A stretch of 64,000 nucleotides of DNA from a virus, in IMG/VR virus record IMGVR_UViG_3300007609_000008, positions 1 to 64,000 of that record; one strand, 5' to 3'. Positions 1 through 8,401 of this stretch are shown piece by piece (the first letter of the stretch is position 1; each line of letters starts with the position of its first letter). The position numbers and the translations under genes are program-made. The notes under the pieces are model-generated. The model saw only the letters and a program-made list of their open reading frames with translations, was not told the DNA's origin and ran no database searches.

Positions 1-174
1 GGTAACAACGATTATAAATCATTCAAGTCAGGCTTACATCCGAACGCTTCTGATGAACACGCTAAGAAGTTATACAATGCCACTCGTAGTGGCATGAGTC
101 TGAAAGAAGGACAAACTAGATTATCATTTGGAGCATTCTTAAATGAACAGAGAAGCAGTATACGAACAGCTTAA
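1..174 (+). CDS. C-terminal end of a phage protein (5' truncated)
   Basis: Frame 1 is open from the window edge to a TAA at 172-174 and gives 57 residues. The lysozyme start at 143 lies inside its last 32 bases, the tight overlap typical of this genome. The tail holds a SFGAFLNEQ stretch that loosely resembles the SFKxFLxE peptide seen at the start of two downstream proteins. The product is not recognisable from this fragment; a late or structural protein is likely from its position. Confidence 0.6.
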   Translation, partial: GNNDYKSFKSGLHPNASDEHAKKLYNATRSGMSLKEGQTRLSFGAFLNEQRSSIRTA

Positions 175-604
175 AAGAGACGAGGGTGTCAAATATGAAA
201 TTTACAACGACCACCTCGGTTTACCCACCTTTGGAGTCGGTCATCTTATCCTCGAAAGTGACGAGGAATTCGGAAAACCAGTTGGAACACCAGTTGACGA
301 AGAAAGAGTCAGAGAATGTTTCGACAGAGACCTTGACATTGCCATCGGAGAGTGTGGAGTTCTATACGGAGAAGGGACATTTGGAAGTTTACCAGATGAA
401 GTCCAGCAGATCCTGGTTAATATGATGTTTAACATGGGACGTCCTCGTCTCAGTGGTTTTAAGAAATTCAACGCTGCAATTGAAGCAGGTGATTGGAACG
501 AAGCTGCGAAGGAAGGCAGAGACAGTCGTTGGTACGATCAAGTAACCAATCGTGCTGAAAGATTAATGGTTAGATTAGAAAACTTAGCAAGTTTAGATAG
601 ATAA
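143..604 (+). CDS. T4-type lysozyme (GH24 muramidase)
   Basis: This 153-residue protein is close to T4 gene e lysozyme (164 residues) in length and layout. The GH24 triad is visible: Glu14 in KRDEG, Asp23 in YNDHLG and Thr29 just before FGVGH. The C-terminal SRWYDQVTNRAERL matches the conserved SRWYxQxxNRAxR block of the family. The enzyme cleaves the MurNAc-GlcNAc bond of peptidoglycan. There is no signal peptide, so as an endolysin it would need a holin. GGAG at 130-133 sets the ATG. A spanin-like pair follows at 2.4-3.1 kb, so this is part of a lysis region. Confidence 0.92.
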   Translation: MNREAVYEQLKRDEGVKYEIYNDHLGLPTFGVGHLILESDEEFGKPVGTPVDEERVRECFDRDLDIAIGECGVLYGEGTFGSLPDEVQQILVNMMFNMGRPRLSGFKKFNAAIEAGDWNEAAKEGRDSRWYDQVTNRAERLMVRLENLASLDR

Positions 605-620
605 TAATTGGAGAATAATA

Positions 621-1091
621 ATGGCAAAATTTAATAGACTACTAGACGCAGACTTTCAACCCCCAAGAACTTGGACTCTTGATTTGTCTTTAGCGTTTGA
701 CTCAGACGTTTTGAATGAAACTGAAGCCGCTGCACTCAAAGCAGTAGGTGCTAAGATAAACAAGAACATGAAGATTACTGTACCCAAAGGATTCAAGACT
801 GACTTAGCGTCTGTTCCTCGTGGCATCTGGTGGTTCATTGCTCCTTTTGATGTAGCTCGTGCAGGTGTTGTACATGATTACCTATACTGGTGTATCAGAG
901 GCTATCGTGCAGAATTCGGCGCAGAACAAGACGAAGTTCTTGTAAAAGAAGCTAAAAAAGCAGCAGATAAGGTATTCAAAGAAGCTATGACTTTAAGTGA
1001 GCACGTTTCTGGTCTTAAGCAATGGTGTGCATGGAAAGCTGTTGACCTGTTTGGTTACGCATCTATTGTACCGAGAGACGAACTTTACTAG
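621..1091 (+). CDS. DUF1353-family phage protein
   Basis: A 156-residue protein with the hallmarks I associate with DUF1353: the TDLASVPRGIWWFIAP block near residues 60-75 followed by VVHDYLYW. The family is common in tailed phages near lysis and tail genes but has no established activity; conserved Asp and His residues suggest a metal-dependent or hydrolytic role. GGAGA at 610-614 supports the ATG. The stop TAG overlaps the GTG start of the next gene by one base. The family call comes from memory of the motif. Confidence 0.7.
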   Translation: MAKFNRLLDADFQPPRTWTLDLSLAFDSDVLNETEAAALKAVGAKINKNMKITVPKGFKTDLASVPRGIWWFIAPFDVARAGVVHDYLYWCIRGYRAEFGAEQDEVLVKEAKKAADKVFKEAMTLSEHVSGLKQWCAWKAVDLFGYASIVPRDELY

Positions 1092-1432
1092 TGTATTTAC
1101 TATTAATCAGGGCAGCAATCAGCGGTGTGTTTGGTTCTGCCTTTGGTAAATGGTTTCTCTCTACACGCATGGGAATCTGGTTTCAGAAGAAGCTAGATGC
1201 TTTCATGGAATATCTTTCAGTTAAGTATGATATAAATATAGCAAAGAAAGAAGCTAAGTGGAAATCAGATTATCCACTTCTTGCAGAACGCATAGCTCAA
1301 TTAGAATCATGGTCACACCCTCCTGTTGAGAAGGGTGGTGCTACAGAACTACTACAGGCGATTAAAGATTTGCAAGCAGAAGTTGATGCACTCAAACCTG
1401 CTAAAACAAAAAGGACTCCTAGGAAAAAATAA
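1091..1432 (+). CDS. small membrane-anchored coiled-coil protein
   Basis: A GTG start at 1091 overlaps the upstream TAG. The first 20 or so residues (YLLLIRAAISGVFGSAFG) are hydrophobic and could form one membrane segment. The middle is charged and helical and the C-terminus is a basic tail ending KTKRTPRKK. Its place between the lysozyme and the spanin-like pair allows a holin or lysis accessory role, but a single hydrophobic stretch is not enough to say so. The final TAA overlaps the next ATG (TAATG). Confidence 0.6.
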   Translation: MYLLLIRAAISGVFGSAFGKWFLSTRMGIWFQKKLDAFMEYLSVKYDINIAKKEAKWKSDYPLLAERIAQLESWSHPPVEKGGATELLQAIKDLQAEVDALKPAKTKRTPRKK

Positions 1433-2109
1433 TGAAATATTATATATATTCACCTATAGGAAGAACAGGAAGTAAAAGAATTTTTGTTCCACTCACTACA
1501 GCTATAAAAGATGAAGTTGAAGATTCTGCACACTTTGCTATTCCTTTCGACAGCAATGTATGCACTCTTATGCGTGGCGGTCAACCAAACGAAGAACATG
1601 ATTCTGATGCTCTAGACAATTGGGAAAATTCAGTTGCCGTGCATAGCCATAGTCATAATTGTTTGCCTTCATCTTCTTCAGATTGGACATTTGTTCTCTC
1701 TTCTAGAAAAAGAAAAGTAGATGCAGCACTTAGTAAACTTGTTGCTCAAGAAAGTAACGTATACCACCCTGCTTCTGTTGCTAAACAAAAAGAAGGATTT
1801 GCTCCTTTTGAGGCTTCTCAAGAAGATGTTAATACTTTAATAGAAGCGCACATTGCAGGAGAAAATGCATTCATAGAAAAGGTAACAGCATTAGGTGGTA
1901 CTCCTGTTGTTATTTACATGGAAGACTCTTTTGCAACGGTACAAGAAAAATTAGGCAGAGATTTTAAAGACGATGCAGATGTGCATGATACACACACTAT
2001 CAGTAATTTAAAAGCAGTCGATTACGTTACTAACTATGCAGAAATTCAAGCAGCATATGATGCTAACTTGACAGACTATCAAGCAAGATTTTTTTCGGAT
2101 ACAGAATAA
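1432..2109 (+). CDS. sulfotransferase-like P-loop protein
   Basis: 225 residues. The N-terminus YYIYSPIGRTGSKRI resembles the 5'-phosphosulfate loop of sulfotransferases (P-x-RTGS). Further on, VAVHSHSH and a FVLSSRKRKVDAALS segment resemble the 3'-phosphate site (R...S). The protein at 12407-13024 has the same order: ATPGRTGSNLI, then VVVHDHG, then SLRKDVFQQTCS, so the two look like paralogues. A PAPS-dependent sulfotransferase fold is inferred; no acceptor can be named. It is odd to find it amid lysis and structural genes. Confidence 0.5.
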   Translation: MKYYIYSPIGRTGSKRIFVPLTTAIKDEVEDSAHFAIPFDSNVCTLMRGGQPNEEHDSDALDNWENSVAVHSHSHNCLPSSSSDWTFVLSSRKRKVDAALSKLVAQESNVYHPASVAKQKEGFAPFEASQEDVNTLIEAHIAGENAFIEKVTALGGTPVVIYMEDSFATVQEKLGRDFKDDADVHDTHTISNLKAVDYVTNYAEIQAAYDANLTDYQARFFSDTE

Positions 2110-2390
2110 TGAAATCATTCAAAGAATTTTTAGAAGAAGCAAGGGGCGAAGATTCAAAAGGACACTATAGATCCACTGAGTCTGGTGCTGGAATGACACG
2201 CAAGGGTGCTAAAGCAGCCGGCGTTAAAACCGCAGTCACAACTCCTCCTAGTAAATTAAAGAAAGGCGGCAAGGCTGCAGCCAGACGAAAATCATTTTGT
2301 GCTAGAATGGGAGGAATGAAAGGTCCCATGAAAGACGAGAAGGGTCGTCCAACTCGTAAAGCAATGTCACTACGTAGGTGGAACTGCTAA
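2109..2390 (+). CDS. basic head protein with capsid-targeting-like N-terminus (DUF6321-like)
   Basis: 93 residues, strongly basic. It starts MKSFKEFLEEARGED, very like the T4 capsid-targeting sequence MKTYQEFIAE of internal head proteins, which the prohead protease removes after an LxE/IxE site. The remainder (TPPSKLKKGGKAAARRKSFC and a final RRWNC) matches what I recall of DUF6321, found in many marine T4-like phages. An internal, DNA-associated head protein is the best reading. The ATG overlaps the upstream TAA. Confidence 0.65.
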   Translation: MKSFKEFLEEARGEDSKGHYRSTESGAGMTRKGAKAAGVKTAVTTPPSKLKKGGKAAARRKSFCARMGGMKGPMKDEKGRPTRKAMSLRRWNC

Positions 2391-2773
2391 TGGCTAAAAT
2401 ACTTATAGTAATGTTGCTCACTTTTGGCGGAATAGGCTATTGGTATTACAACGACACTCAAGCTACAATAGCCACTCTAAGAAGCAATAATGCCAAGTTA
2501 GCAATTGCCGCAGAAACCAGTAAAGAAACTATTGGCAAATTGCAAGCAGATGCAGCACAATTTGAAAAGTCTAATCAAGAATTGAGAACGCAGCTAAATG
2601 AAGCTGAAGAATATTCTGACGAATTAGCTGGCAAGCTAAGAAGACACAATCTAACGGTTTTAACTTTACAAAAACCAGGACTCATTGAAGGAAGAGTAAA
2701 CAATGCAACAGCGAAACTATTTGATGAAATGGAAGTTCTTACGGGCAAGCCTGTTCCTGCTACTGCTGAGTAG
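2390..2773 (+). CDS. inner-membrane spanin-like protein (Rz-type)
   Basis: 127 residues from the ATG at 2390, which overlaps the upstream TAA. One N-terminal membrane segment (ILIVMLLTFGGIGYWYY) is followed by a long charged helical region up to about residue 90, the layout of an i-spanin. The lipoprotein gene starting at 2703 overlaps its last 71 bases in another frame, the classic Rz/Rz1 arrangement. Spanin pairs fuse inner and outer membranes at the end of lysis of Gram-negative hosts. Sequence alone does not prove function. Confidence 0.65.
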   Translation: MAKILIVMLLTFGGIGYWYYNDTQATIATLRSNNAKLAIAAETSKETIGKLQADAAQFEKSNQELRTQLNEAEEYSDELAGKLRRHNLTVLTLQKPGLIEGRVNNATAKLFDEMEVLTGKPVPATAE

Positions 2774-3107
2774 TTTTACTGCATGCAGTATGTTCAAGCC
2801 GGAAGAAGTAGTAGTCACTCAGGTAGAGTATGTAGATAGAACTATACCTATACAAGCAAGGCCTAAGCCAGTCAATCTATATGACATTGAGTTTTATGCT
2901 GTCACTGATGAAAATATAGAAGAGTTTTTAGAAAGATTCGAAAAAGACAACGGGGATGTTGTCTTCTTTGCTATCAGTGTTCCTGACTATGAGAACATTG
3001 CACTGAACATGGGCGAATTGCGAAGATTCATACAATCGCAAACTGCAATCATTGTGTATTACGAAGAAAATGCAAATCCAAAGAAAGATGAAGAAGACAC
3101 TGAATGA
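2703..3107 (+). CDS. outer-membrane lipoprotein, spanin-like (Rz1-type)
   Basis: 134 residues. The N-terminus has basic residues, a hydrophobic stretch LFLLLLSS and a lipobox-like FTAC with the acceptor Cys at residue 28. It begins inside the 3' end of the i-spanin-like gene in a different frame. GGAAGAG a few bases upstream of 2703 supports this start; the in-frame ATG at 2724 is an alternative. A Pro-containing linker (RPKPVNLYD) leads to a globular domain larger than a typical Rz1, so a different periplasmic lipoprotein role is possible. Confidence 0.6.
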   Translation: MQQRNYLMKWKFLRASLFLLLLSSFTACSMFKPEEVVVTQVEYVDRTIPIQARPKPVNLYDIEFYAVTDENIEEFLERFEKDNGDVVFFAISVPDYENIALNMGELRRFIQSQTAIIVYYEENANPKKDEEDTE

Positions 3108-5038
3108 AATCATTTAAGACTTATATGCTAGATGAAGACCTTCGCAAGTGGTTTGGCAAAGGCAAAGAAGGCGATTGGGTTAGGGTAGGCACAGACGGAG
3201 AGATTAAAGGTCAGTGTGCTAGAGAACCTGGTGAGGGCAAGCCTAAGTGTATGCCAAGAAGCCGAGCGCATGGCATGGACAAAGACGATAGAGCAAAATC
3301 TGCTAAAAGAAAGCGCAGAAAAGATCCTGTTGCAGATAGAAAAGGTAAAGGTGGTAAACCGATCATGGTCAACACAGAAGAAAAGACTCTTGAAGAGAAA
3401 AAACGTGGTCTGTGGGATAATATCAGAGCTAAGAGAGCCAGGGGCGAAAAGCCAGCGAAAAAAGGCAGTAAAGATTATCCCGACGAATTAGAAAAAATTC
3501 GTGAGGAAGAACTACACAAAAAAAATGTACCTACAAAAGCTGATCTTTATAAAGCATATAGCCAAGGAATGAAGATGACTTCTGGTACTGCTGCACATAA
3601 AGCTCACTTAGAAAAAATTAAAAAAATGAGAAAAGATTTGGGTATGAATGAAGAAAATCTTCATGAGAAAAATGTACCTACAAAGCCAGCTCTGTGGTCT
3701 AAGTACAAAGCACAAGCAAAGGCAAAGTTTGATGTGTATCCTTCTGCATACGCTAACGGTTGGGCTGCTAAGATGTATAAGAAAGCAGGCGGCGGTTGGA
3801 AATCAGTGTCAGAATCTTTAGAGTCGAGCATTGCAGAGGCTTGTTGGTCTGGTTATAAGAAAAAAGGCATGAAGAAGAAAGGCAATAAAGTTGTGCCTAA
3901 CTGTGTACCAGAAGGCAAAGAGCATTCTTGGAAGTCAGAAGGTCACTACACAAAAGACGGAAAAGAGTGGAAAGGCGATCAACACGCTCACAACGGTCAA
4001 GTGATGACAGGCAAGAAGCACACGGCTGATAGTCAAGACCTGTATCACTATAAAGAATTGTCACCTGAAGTCAGAAAGAAAGTAGCAAAGACTATCGAAG
4101 AAAAGTTGAGTGCAGACAAAGATAGTATTGGCACATATGTCAAAGACTTTAAGAAGTCTGATGCACCCCAGTTTAAAGGCAAAAGTTCTAGCAAACGTAG
4201 ATCAATGGCTATTGCTGCTTATCTCAAGTCAAAGAGAAGAGACGGCGAACGATCATTAGGTGAGTCCATCAAGTATAACTCAGACATGGGTGCTATGGAT
4301 TGGGGAACACCTGCCGGCACTGATTACATGAAAGACAATACTCCTGGTCAGAAGAATCCTAAAGAAGCTCCTGTCAAGCCGCTAGAACAGTCAACGCTAA
4401 GACGATTGAATGTCCAAGACAAATATGTCAAAGAGTCTGGTCCTGCACACGAAACGAAAGCAGAATACAAAAAAGACAACGCAGAAGATGCTCCTGAACT
4501 CGGCGACTACGCTCTGACAAAGCAAGACATTGCTGAATTAGAACACGAAGCAGACAACATCACATACGAAAAGGCACTTGAGTACGGTGCGTTTGACGAT
4601 GAAGATAACGAAGAACCAGAAGTAAATATCACTGAAGTTCTGTCTGTTCAAGGCAGACTCAAGCGAAAGTTTGCTGCAAGAAAGAACAAACAAAAACTCA
4701 AAGTTGCTCGTGGCATTGCACTTAGGCGTGGTTCATCTCCAGATCGCTTGAAGAAGCGAGCAACTCGTGGTGCTCGTGGTGCAGTCTATAAGCGTCTATT
4801 GAAGGGCAGAGACAAGTCAAAGCTACCACCAGCAGAGAAAGGACGATTAGAAAAACTGATTGGCATGTATGCTCCTCTTGTATCAAGATTAGCTACAAGA
4901 ATGCTTCCTGGAATGCGTAAGATGGAAATCAGCCGCATGAAGAATAGAAAAGGCGGCGCACAGAAAGCTAAGAAGTATAAAGCAGCCAAGCCAGTAGCAA
5001 AGACACAAAAGGCAAAAAAGTATAAAATTAAAAGATAG
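3104..5038 (+). CDS. large lysine-rich head-associated protein with capsid-targeting-like N-terminus
   Basis: 644 residues, very rich in Lys and Arg. It begins MKSFKTYMLDED, again like a T4 capsid-targeting peptide. The module LHxKNVPTKPxLWxKYK occurs twice (about residues 140 and 186), the second followed by YPSAYANGWAAKMYKK, which resembles DUF5872. A further block (DAPQFKGKSSSKRRSMAIAA) is one I have seen in other marine phage proteins. The C-terminal 130 residues are almost entirely basic and could bind DNA. The ATG overlaps the upstream TGA. Likely a late protein packaged with DNA; not proven. Confidence 0.55.
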   Translation: MKSFKTYMLDEDLRKWFGKGKEGDWVRVGTDGEIKGQCAREPGEGKPKCMPRSRAHGMDKDDRAKSAKRKRRKDPVADRKGKGGKPIMVNTEEKTLEEKKRGLWDNIRAKRARGEKPAKKGSKDYPDELEKIREEELHKKNVPTKADLYKAYSQGMKMTSGTAAHKAHLEKIKKMRKDLGMNEENLHEKNVPTKPALWSKYKAQAKAKFDVYPSAYANGWAAKMYKKAGGGWKSVSESLESSIAEACWSGYKKKGMKKKGNKVVPNCVPEGKEHSWKSEGHYTKDGKEWKGDQHAHNGQVMTGKKHTADSQDLYHYKELSPEVRKKVAKTIEEKLSADKDSIGTYVKDFKKSDAPQFKGKSSSKRRSMAIAAYLKSKRRDGERSLGESIKYNSDMGAMDWGTPAGTDYMKDNTPGQKNPKEAPVKPLEQSTLRRLNVQDKYVKESGPAHETKAEYKKDNAEDAPELGDYALTKQDIAELEHEADNITYEKALEYGAFDDEDNEEPEVNITEVLSVQGRLKRKFAARKNKQKLKVARGIALRRGSSPDRLKKRATRGARGAVYKRLLKGRDKSKLPPAEKGRLEKLIGMYAPLVSRLATRMLPGMRKMEISRMKNRKGGAQKAKKYKAAKPVAKTQKAKKYKIKR

Positions 5039-5054
5039 TCAAAGTTTGTTTTGT

Positions 5055-5062
5055 TATAAATA
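5055..5062 (+). promoter_or_regulatory. T4-late-type promoter TATAAATA
   Basis: An exact TATAAATA octamer lies between two genes, only five bases before the ATG at 5068. In T4, late transcription uses this -10 element with gp55/gp33/gp45. The closeness to the ATG would give an almost leaderless transcript, so the mapped start may differ. Confidence 0.55.
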
Positions 5063-5067
5063 CTTGT

Positions 5068-6195
5068 ATGCAAAGACAAAACAAACAGCGATTAGAACAG
5101 TTGGTGCGGCAGGGTCTTATCCCTAGCCGCAAACTTCCCATCCTCATGCAAGCCATGGGCAGCCTACACATGGGCAAGCAACTCACTCCCAATGAACGAG
5201 ACACACTGTCAAAATATATGTTTAACATGACAGATATCATGTTGAAGGATGATACTGTGTTTAATCGTGCCAAATTACACACGCAAAAAACAAAATATCA
5301 AACGGAGGAAGCTACCGTGGACTTGGATGAAAAAATGGTTGATGGCGTTGAGGTAGTTGACGGACCAGAAGCTGAAGAGAAAATGAAAAACAAAAAACTT
5401 AAAAAGAAAGACCAGATAGATGATATGAAAGAAAATATGGATCCTGAAGAAGAAGAACGAGTGCGCAGAAAGGACGAAAATAAAGCAAGACGCCTTTCTG
5501 TAAAAAGTCGTCAAAAATTCAGGATGCTTCCAAAAGAATTACGAAAGCAAAAAGAAAAAGCAGGATTAGATGAAGAGATTACTAAGATGAATGAAGACTA
5601 CAAAGCTATGTTCGAAGCTGTTCTTGAAGAATATGGCGTAGAAAACATCCGTGACATTCCTGCTGATCAAAAGAAAGAATTCTTTGCGGTTGTAGATGCA
5701 GCACTAGAAGAAGCTAAGATGGCTAAGAAAGACCATGACGGTGACGGCAAAGTTGAAAGCGGCACTGACGAGTACATGGGTTCTAGAGACAAGGCAATCA
5801 AAAAAGCAATCAAGCTCAAAGGCTTTGGTAAAGATTCAGGCAAAAGCAACATGAGCAATCCTGCTGCTAGAGCTTCTTTGATGAAGAAAGAAGAAGTAGA
5901 ACAGATTGATGAATACGGCAACCCTGCTGCTACACCTGACAGACTTGCTATGATCAGAAAAGCGGCTGACAGAGTACAGAGCGGACAAGCTGCTAAAGAC
6001 GCTGAGAAACGTGCAAAAGCTGACATGAAGCAGAAAGGTGCTCAGAAAGGCATGGCTCCTACTAAGAAAGATGTACAAGAGCAAATCGCAGCTATCAGAA
6101 AAACAATTAAAGAAGGCTCAGCCAAAGAAAAGATTGAAGCCTATAAAGAACTTAACACAATTATAGAACAATTTAAAACAACGGGAGAACTATAA
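5068..6195 (+). CDS. charged virion-associated protein with one EF-hand-like loop
   Basis: 375 residues, highly charged with alternating Lys-rich and Glu-rich stretches. A single DHDGDGKVESGTDE loop starts at Asp222 and fits the DxDxDG calcium-binding pattern, followed by a basic GSRDKAIKKAIKLKG helix. No enzyme domain is visible. It follows the basic head protein and has a late-type promoter just upstream, so a structural or head-packaged protein is plausible. I see no ribosome-binding site before the ATG. Confidence 0.55.
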   Translation: MQRQNKQRLEQLVRQGLIPSRKLPILMQAMGSLHMGKQLTPNERDTLSKYMFNMTDIMLKDDTVFNRAKLHTQKTKYQTEEATVDLDEKMVDGVEVVDGPEAEEKMKNKKLKKKDQIDDMKENMDPEEEERVRRKDENKARRLSVKSRQKFRMLPKELRKQKEKAGLDEEITKMNEDYKAMFEAVLEEYGVENIRDIPADQKKEFFAVVDAALEEAKMAKKDHDGDGKVESGTDEYMGSRDKAIKKAIKLKGFGKDSGKSNMSNPAARASLMKKEEVEQIDEYGNPAATPDRLAMIRKAADRVQSGQAAKDAEKRAKADMKQKGAQKGMAPTKKDVQEQIAAIRKTIKEGSAKEKIEAYKELNTIIEQFKTTGEL

Positions 6196-7007
6196 TGTCC
6201 GGATGGGGCCTAACAGATGCTTTAGCATCACAACCAAAATATATTGCTAAGAAAGTAGTATTTGATGCCACAGATACAGACATTGTATCTACTGAGAATA
6301 ACACTATTGTTGTCCGTGGTTTCGGATTCAAGACTGGTGATGCTCTTGTTTACACAAGTGCTGGCACTGCCATTGGCGGTCTCACTTCTGGTACTACTTA
6401 CTACGCCATTCGTGTTGACAGCTTCACATACAAATTAGCAGCTTCACTTGTAAATGCTAATGCAGGTACTGCTATTTCACTGACTGCTGTTGGTGACGAT
6501 GCCGCAGATACTTTGCAACTAGTAGATCCTACTTTGTTTGGTGTTGATCAAAACGAAATTCAAGCAAACAAAGACACTGGTGCAGCTACTCACGGTTGGG
6601 TAAAAACTGCTACAGTAGGATCAAGAAAGAAGTCGGAAACTCTTGTTGCTATGTCAAGCAAAGGTGGTATTACTACTGATGCAGAAGACGTAGAATACGA
6701 AGACTTCCTCATCAGCATTACTACACAGCCTGCTGACGATGAATCAGCAACTGGTGAAGCAGTAACATTTGGTGTTGTAGCTGCTATCACAGGTACTGGC
6801 GGCACACTGACTTATCAGTGGCAGCTAGACAGCGGTTCAGGTTTCGGTGATATCACTGACGGCGGTGTTTACAGTGATGCAACAACTGCTACTCTTGCAA
6901 TCAGTGACAACACTGGTCTAGACGGAAACGAATATCGTTGTGTAGTTAGTGCAACTGGCGCTGATGATGTGAATTCAGCCGCAGCTACACTCACTGAAGC
7001 AGCCTAA
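6195..7007 (+). CDS. virion decoration protein with C-terminal Ig-like domain
   Basis: 270 residues. The first ~55 residues (GWGLTDALASQPKYIAKK) look like a virion attachment region. The C-terminal ~95 residues form an Ig-like beta sandwich with LTYQWQLDSG, a strand TATLAISD and the closing GNEYRCVVSA. Such domains decorate phage capsids and tails and may bind cell-surface glycans. Gly/Thr/Ala content is high. The start overlaps the stop of the previous gene (TAATG). A late structural gene. Confidence 0.72.
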   Translation: MSGWGLTDALASQPKYIAKKVVFDATDTDIVSTENNTIVVRGFGFKTGDALVYTSAGTAIGGLTSGTTYYAIRVDSFTYKLAASLVNANAGTAISLTAVGDDAADTLQLVDPTLFGVDQNEIQANKDTGAATHGWVKTATVGSRKKSETLVAMSSKGGITTDAEDVEYEDFLISITTQPADDESATGEAVTFGVVAAITGTGGTLTYQWQLDSGSGFGDITDGGVYSDATTATLAISDNTGLDGNEYRCVVSATGADDVNSAAATLTEAA

Positions 7008-7013
7008 TAAATA
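7005..7013 (+). promoter_or_regulatory. possible late promoter (TAATAAATA)
   Basis: TAATAAATA overlaps the stop of the Ig-like gene, 25 bases before the next ATG. It differs from the T4 late consensus TATAAATA at one position, so this is only a candidate. Confidence 0.3.
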
Positions 7014-7037
7014 CTTTTTATTTAAGGAGTATTTAAT

Positions 7038-7478
7038 ATGGCAGATGCGAAACTTTCAGAACTCACGGCGGCCACTTCGGCCGCTGCAACTGATGTATTT
7101 TATGCAGTTCAGGGTAGCAGCAGCACTCAAATGTCTGTTGCTACCTTGTTTGCCGATGTGGCCACGCCTGTAAGTTTTAGTGATAAAATTGCTATTACTG
7201 ACAGCAATACAATGACAAGTGTGGGTGAAATTATTACCACTACTAATATCACACTTATCAATAATCCAGATTCAGCAGGAAACTTTACAATAGGCGATGG
7301 AGTAGACGGTCAAATAAAAATCATAATCATGACTTCAAACTCTGGTGGCCACACATGTACCTTACAAGGTTCATCTCTTGCCCAAGATATAACACTTGAC
7401 GCAGGTGGCAAGACTGCAACCCTTCTATATACTAATAGCAAATGGTATTTCATCGGAGGTACCGCTACAGTATCATAG
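7038..7478 (+). CDS. virion surface or fibre-like protein
   Basis: 146 residues starting ADAKLSELTAATSAAATDVF, a form common at the N-terminus of phage tail-fibre and receptor-binding proteins. The rest is rich in Thr, Ser and Gly with short beta strands (TNITLINNPDSAGNFTIGDG), consistent with a small trimeric fibre or decoration protein. AAGGAG at 7024-7029 sets the start. A structural role is inferred from composition and from the neighbouring Ig-domain gene. Confidence 0.55.
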   Translation: MADAKLSELTAATSAAATDVFYAVQGSSSTQMSVATLFADVATPVSFSDKIAITDSNTMTSVGEIITTTNITLINNPDSAGNFTIGDGVDGQIKIIIMTSNSGGHTCTLQGSSLAQDITLDAGGKTATLLYTNSKWYFIGGTATVS

Positions 7479-7487
7479 GAAAATATA

Positions 7488-7865
7488 ATGCTACAATTGA
7501 ACAATGATAATTTTTTGTTGTATGCTATAAAAAATTATTACAATCCCGGATCAATGGGAATGTCAGAGTTAGAAGATGATTTAAAAAGATTTAAATACAT
7601 CAAAAGACTTCTAAATCGTCATAGAACATCAGGTGAAATTAATGAAAGATTAGTTTTGAATCACTTGGTAGTTTTATATAATGTTTTTGGTGAAGCTACG
7701 ACCGATATGTTATTTTATAAAATAGAAAAAGAATATTGGTCAGATCTAAAAACATATTTAGTGTATTTACACAGAATGCCATTAGAGACAGTAGTTTCTC
7801 CTGGTATAAAAGAAACAGATATACCATTGAACTCTGAACTCATTAAGGTATTACGGAATCTATAA
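7488..7865 (+). CDS. conserved T4-like phage protein of unknown function
   Basis: 125 residues, mostly helical, with a recognisable core LVLNHLVVLYNVFGEATTDM. Similar proteins occur beside the next gene in other marine T4-like phages, as far as I recall. No catalytic motif is visible. The stop TAA overlaps the ATG of the next gene, so the two are translationally coupled, probably as part of the late structural operon. Confidence 0.5.
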   Translation: MLQLNNDNFLLYAIKNYYNPGSMGMSELEDDLKRFKYIKRLLNRHRTSGEINERLVLNHLVVLYNVFGEATTDMLFYKIEKEYWSDLKTYLVYLHRMPLETVVSPGIKETDIPLNSELIKVLRNL

Positions 7866-8401
7866 TGGCTAGAATGGCAGACGCATACGTAACGTATAGA
7901 ATTCTTAGACTTCTTGCGACTCCTATTGAAAAGAGTGATGCTTACAAACTCGGCATCATCAATAGTGACGGCAAGAAAATTAAGAATCCTAAAACGCCCA
8001 CTGAGAAAGATGCTTATTCTTTGCTCCAGAGATTCGTATTCAAGGTTCAACGAGCACTGATGAAGTCTCCTGACAGAAATGCAAAGAGACTATTGACAGT
8101 AGCAGCAGCTCTTAGTATACTAAGAGAACATGATGAAAAAGATATAGCCTCTTACACCGACAGCGACATTGAAGCGATGTTGGACATGTACGAGACTGAT
8201 GAGAAAGTGATTCAAGAATCCACACTACTAGAACATAACACTATTTCATTCAAAGCCTTTCGAGAAGAAGTCGCAGCAAATGCTGCAGGCGGCGGTGGAA
8301 TAGACGGTATTGGTATAGGACCTAAAGGCGAGCCAGGCAGAGATCCTGTCATGATGCCAATGGTACGCAGAAAGAAGAAGAAGAAAGATGGCAACAGTTA
8401 A
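7865..8401 (+). CDS. phage protein with internal SFKAFREE peptide and collagen-like tail
   Basis: 178 residues. The N-terminal half is helical (YVTYRILRLLATPIEKSDA). Around residue 127 a SFKAFREEVAANAAGGGG segment resembles the capsid-targeting peptide at the start of nearby proteins, but here it is internal. A Gly-rich linker, a short GPKGEPG collagen-like piece and a run of Lys/Arg close the protein. The start overlaps the preceding stop and the end overlaps the next start by 14 bases. Function unknown; structural context. Confidence 0.5.
   Translation: MARMADAYVTYRILRLLATPIEKSDAYKLGIINSDGKKIKNPKTPTEKDAYSLLQRFVFKVQRALMKSPDRNAKRLLTVAAALSILREHDEKDIASYTDSDIEAMLDMYETDEKVIQESTLLEHNTISFKAFREEVAANAAGGGGIDGIGIGPKGEPGRDPVMMPMVRRKKKKKDGNS

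Noticed and set aside
1231-1238. TATAAATA as a late promoter
   Set aside because: It lies inside a coding region with the next gene about 200 bases away; similar in-gene copies at 16070, 24836 and 47492 are also treated as unproven.
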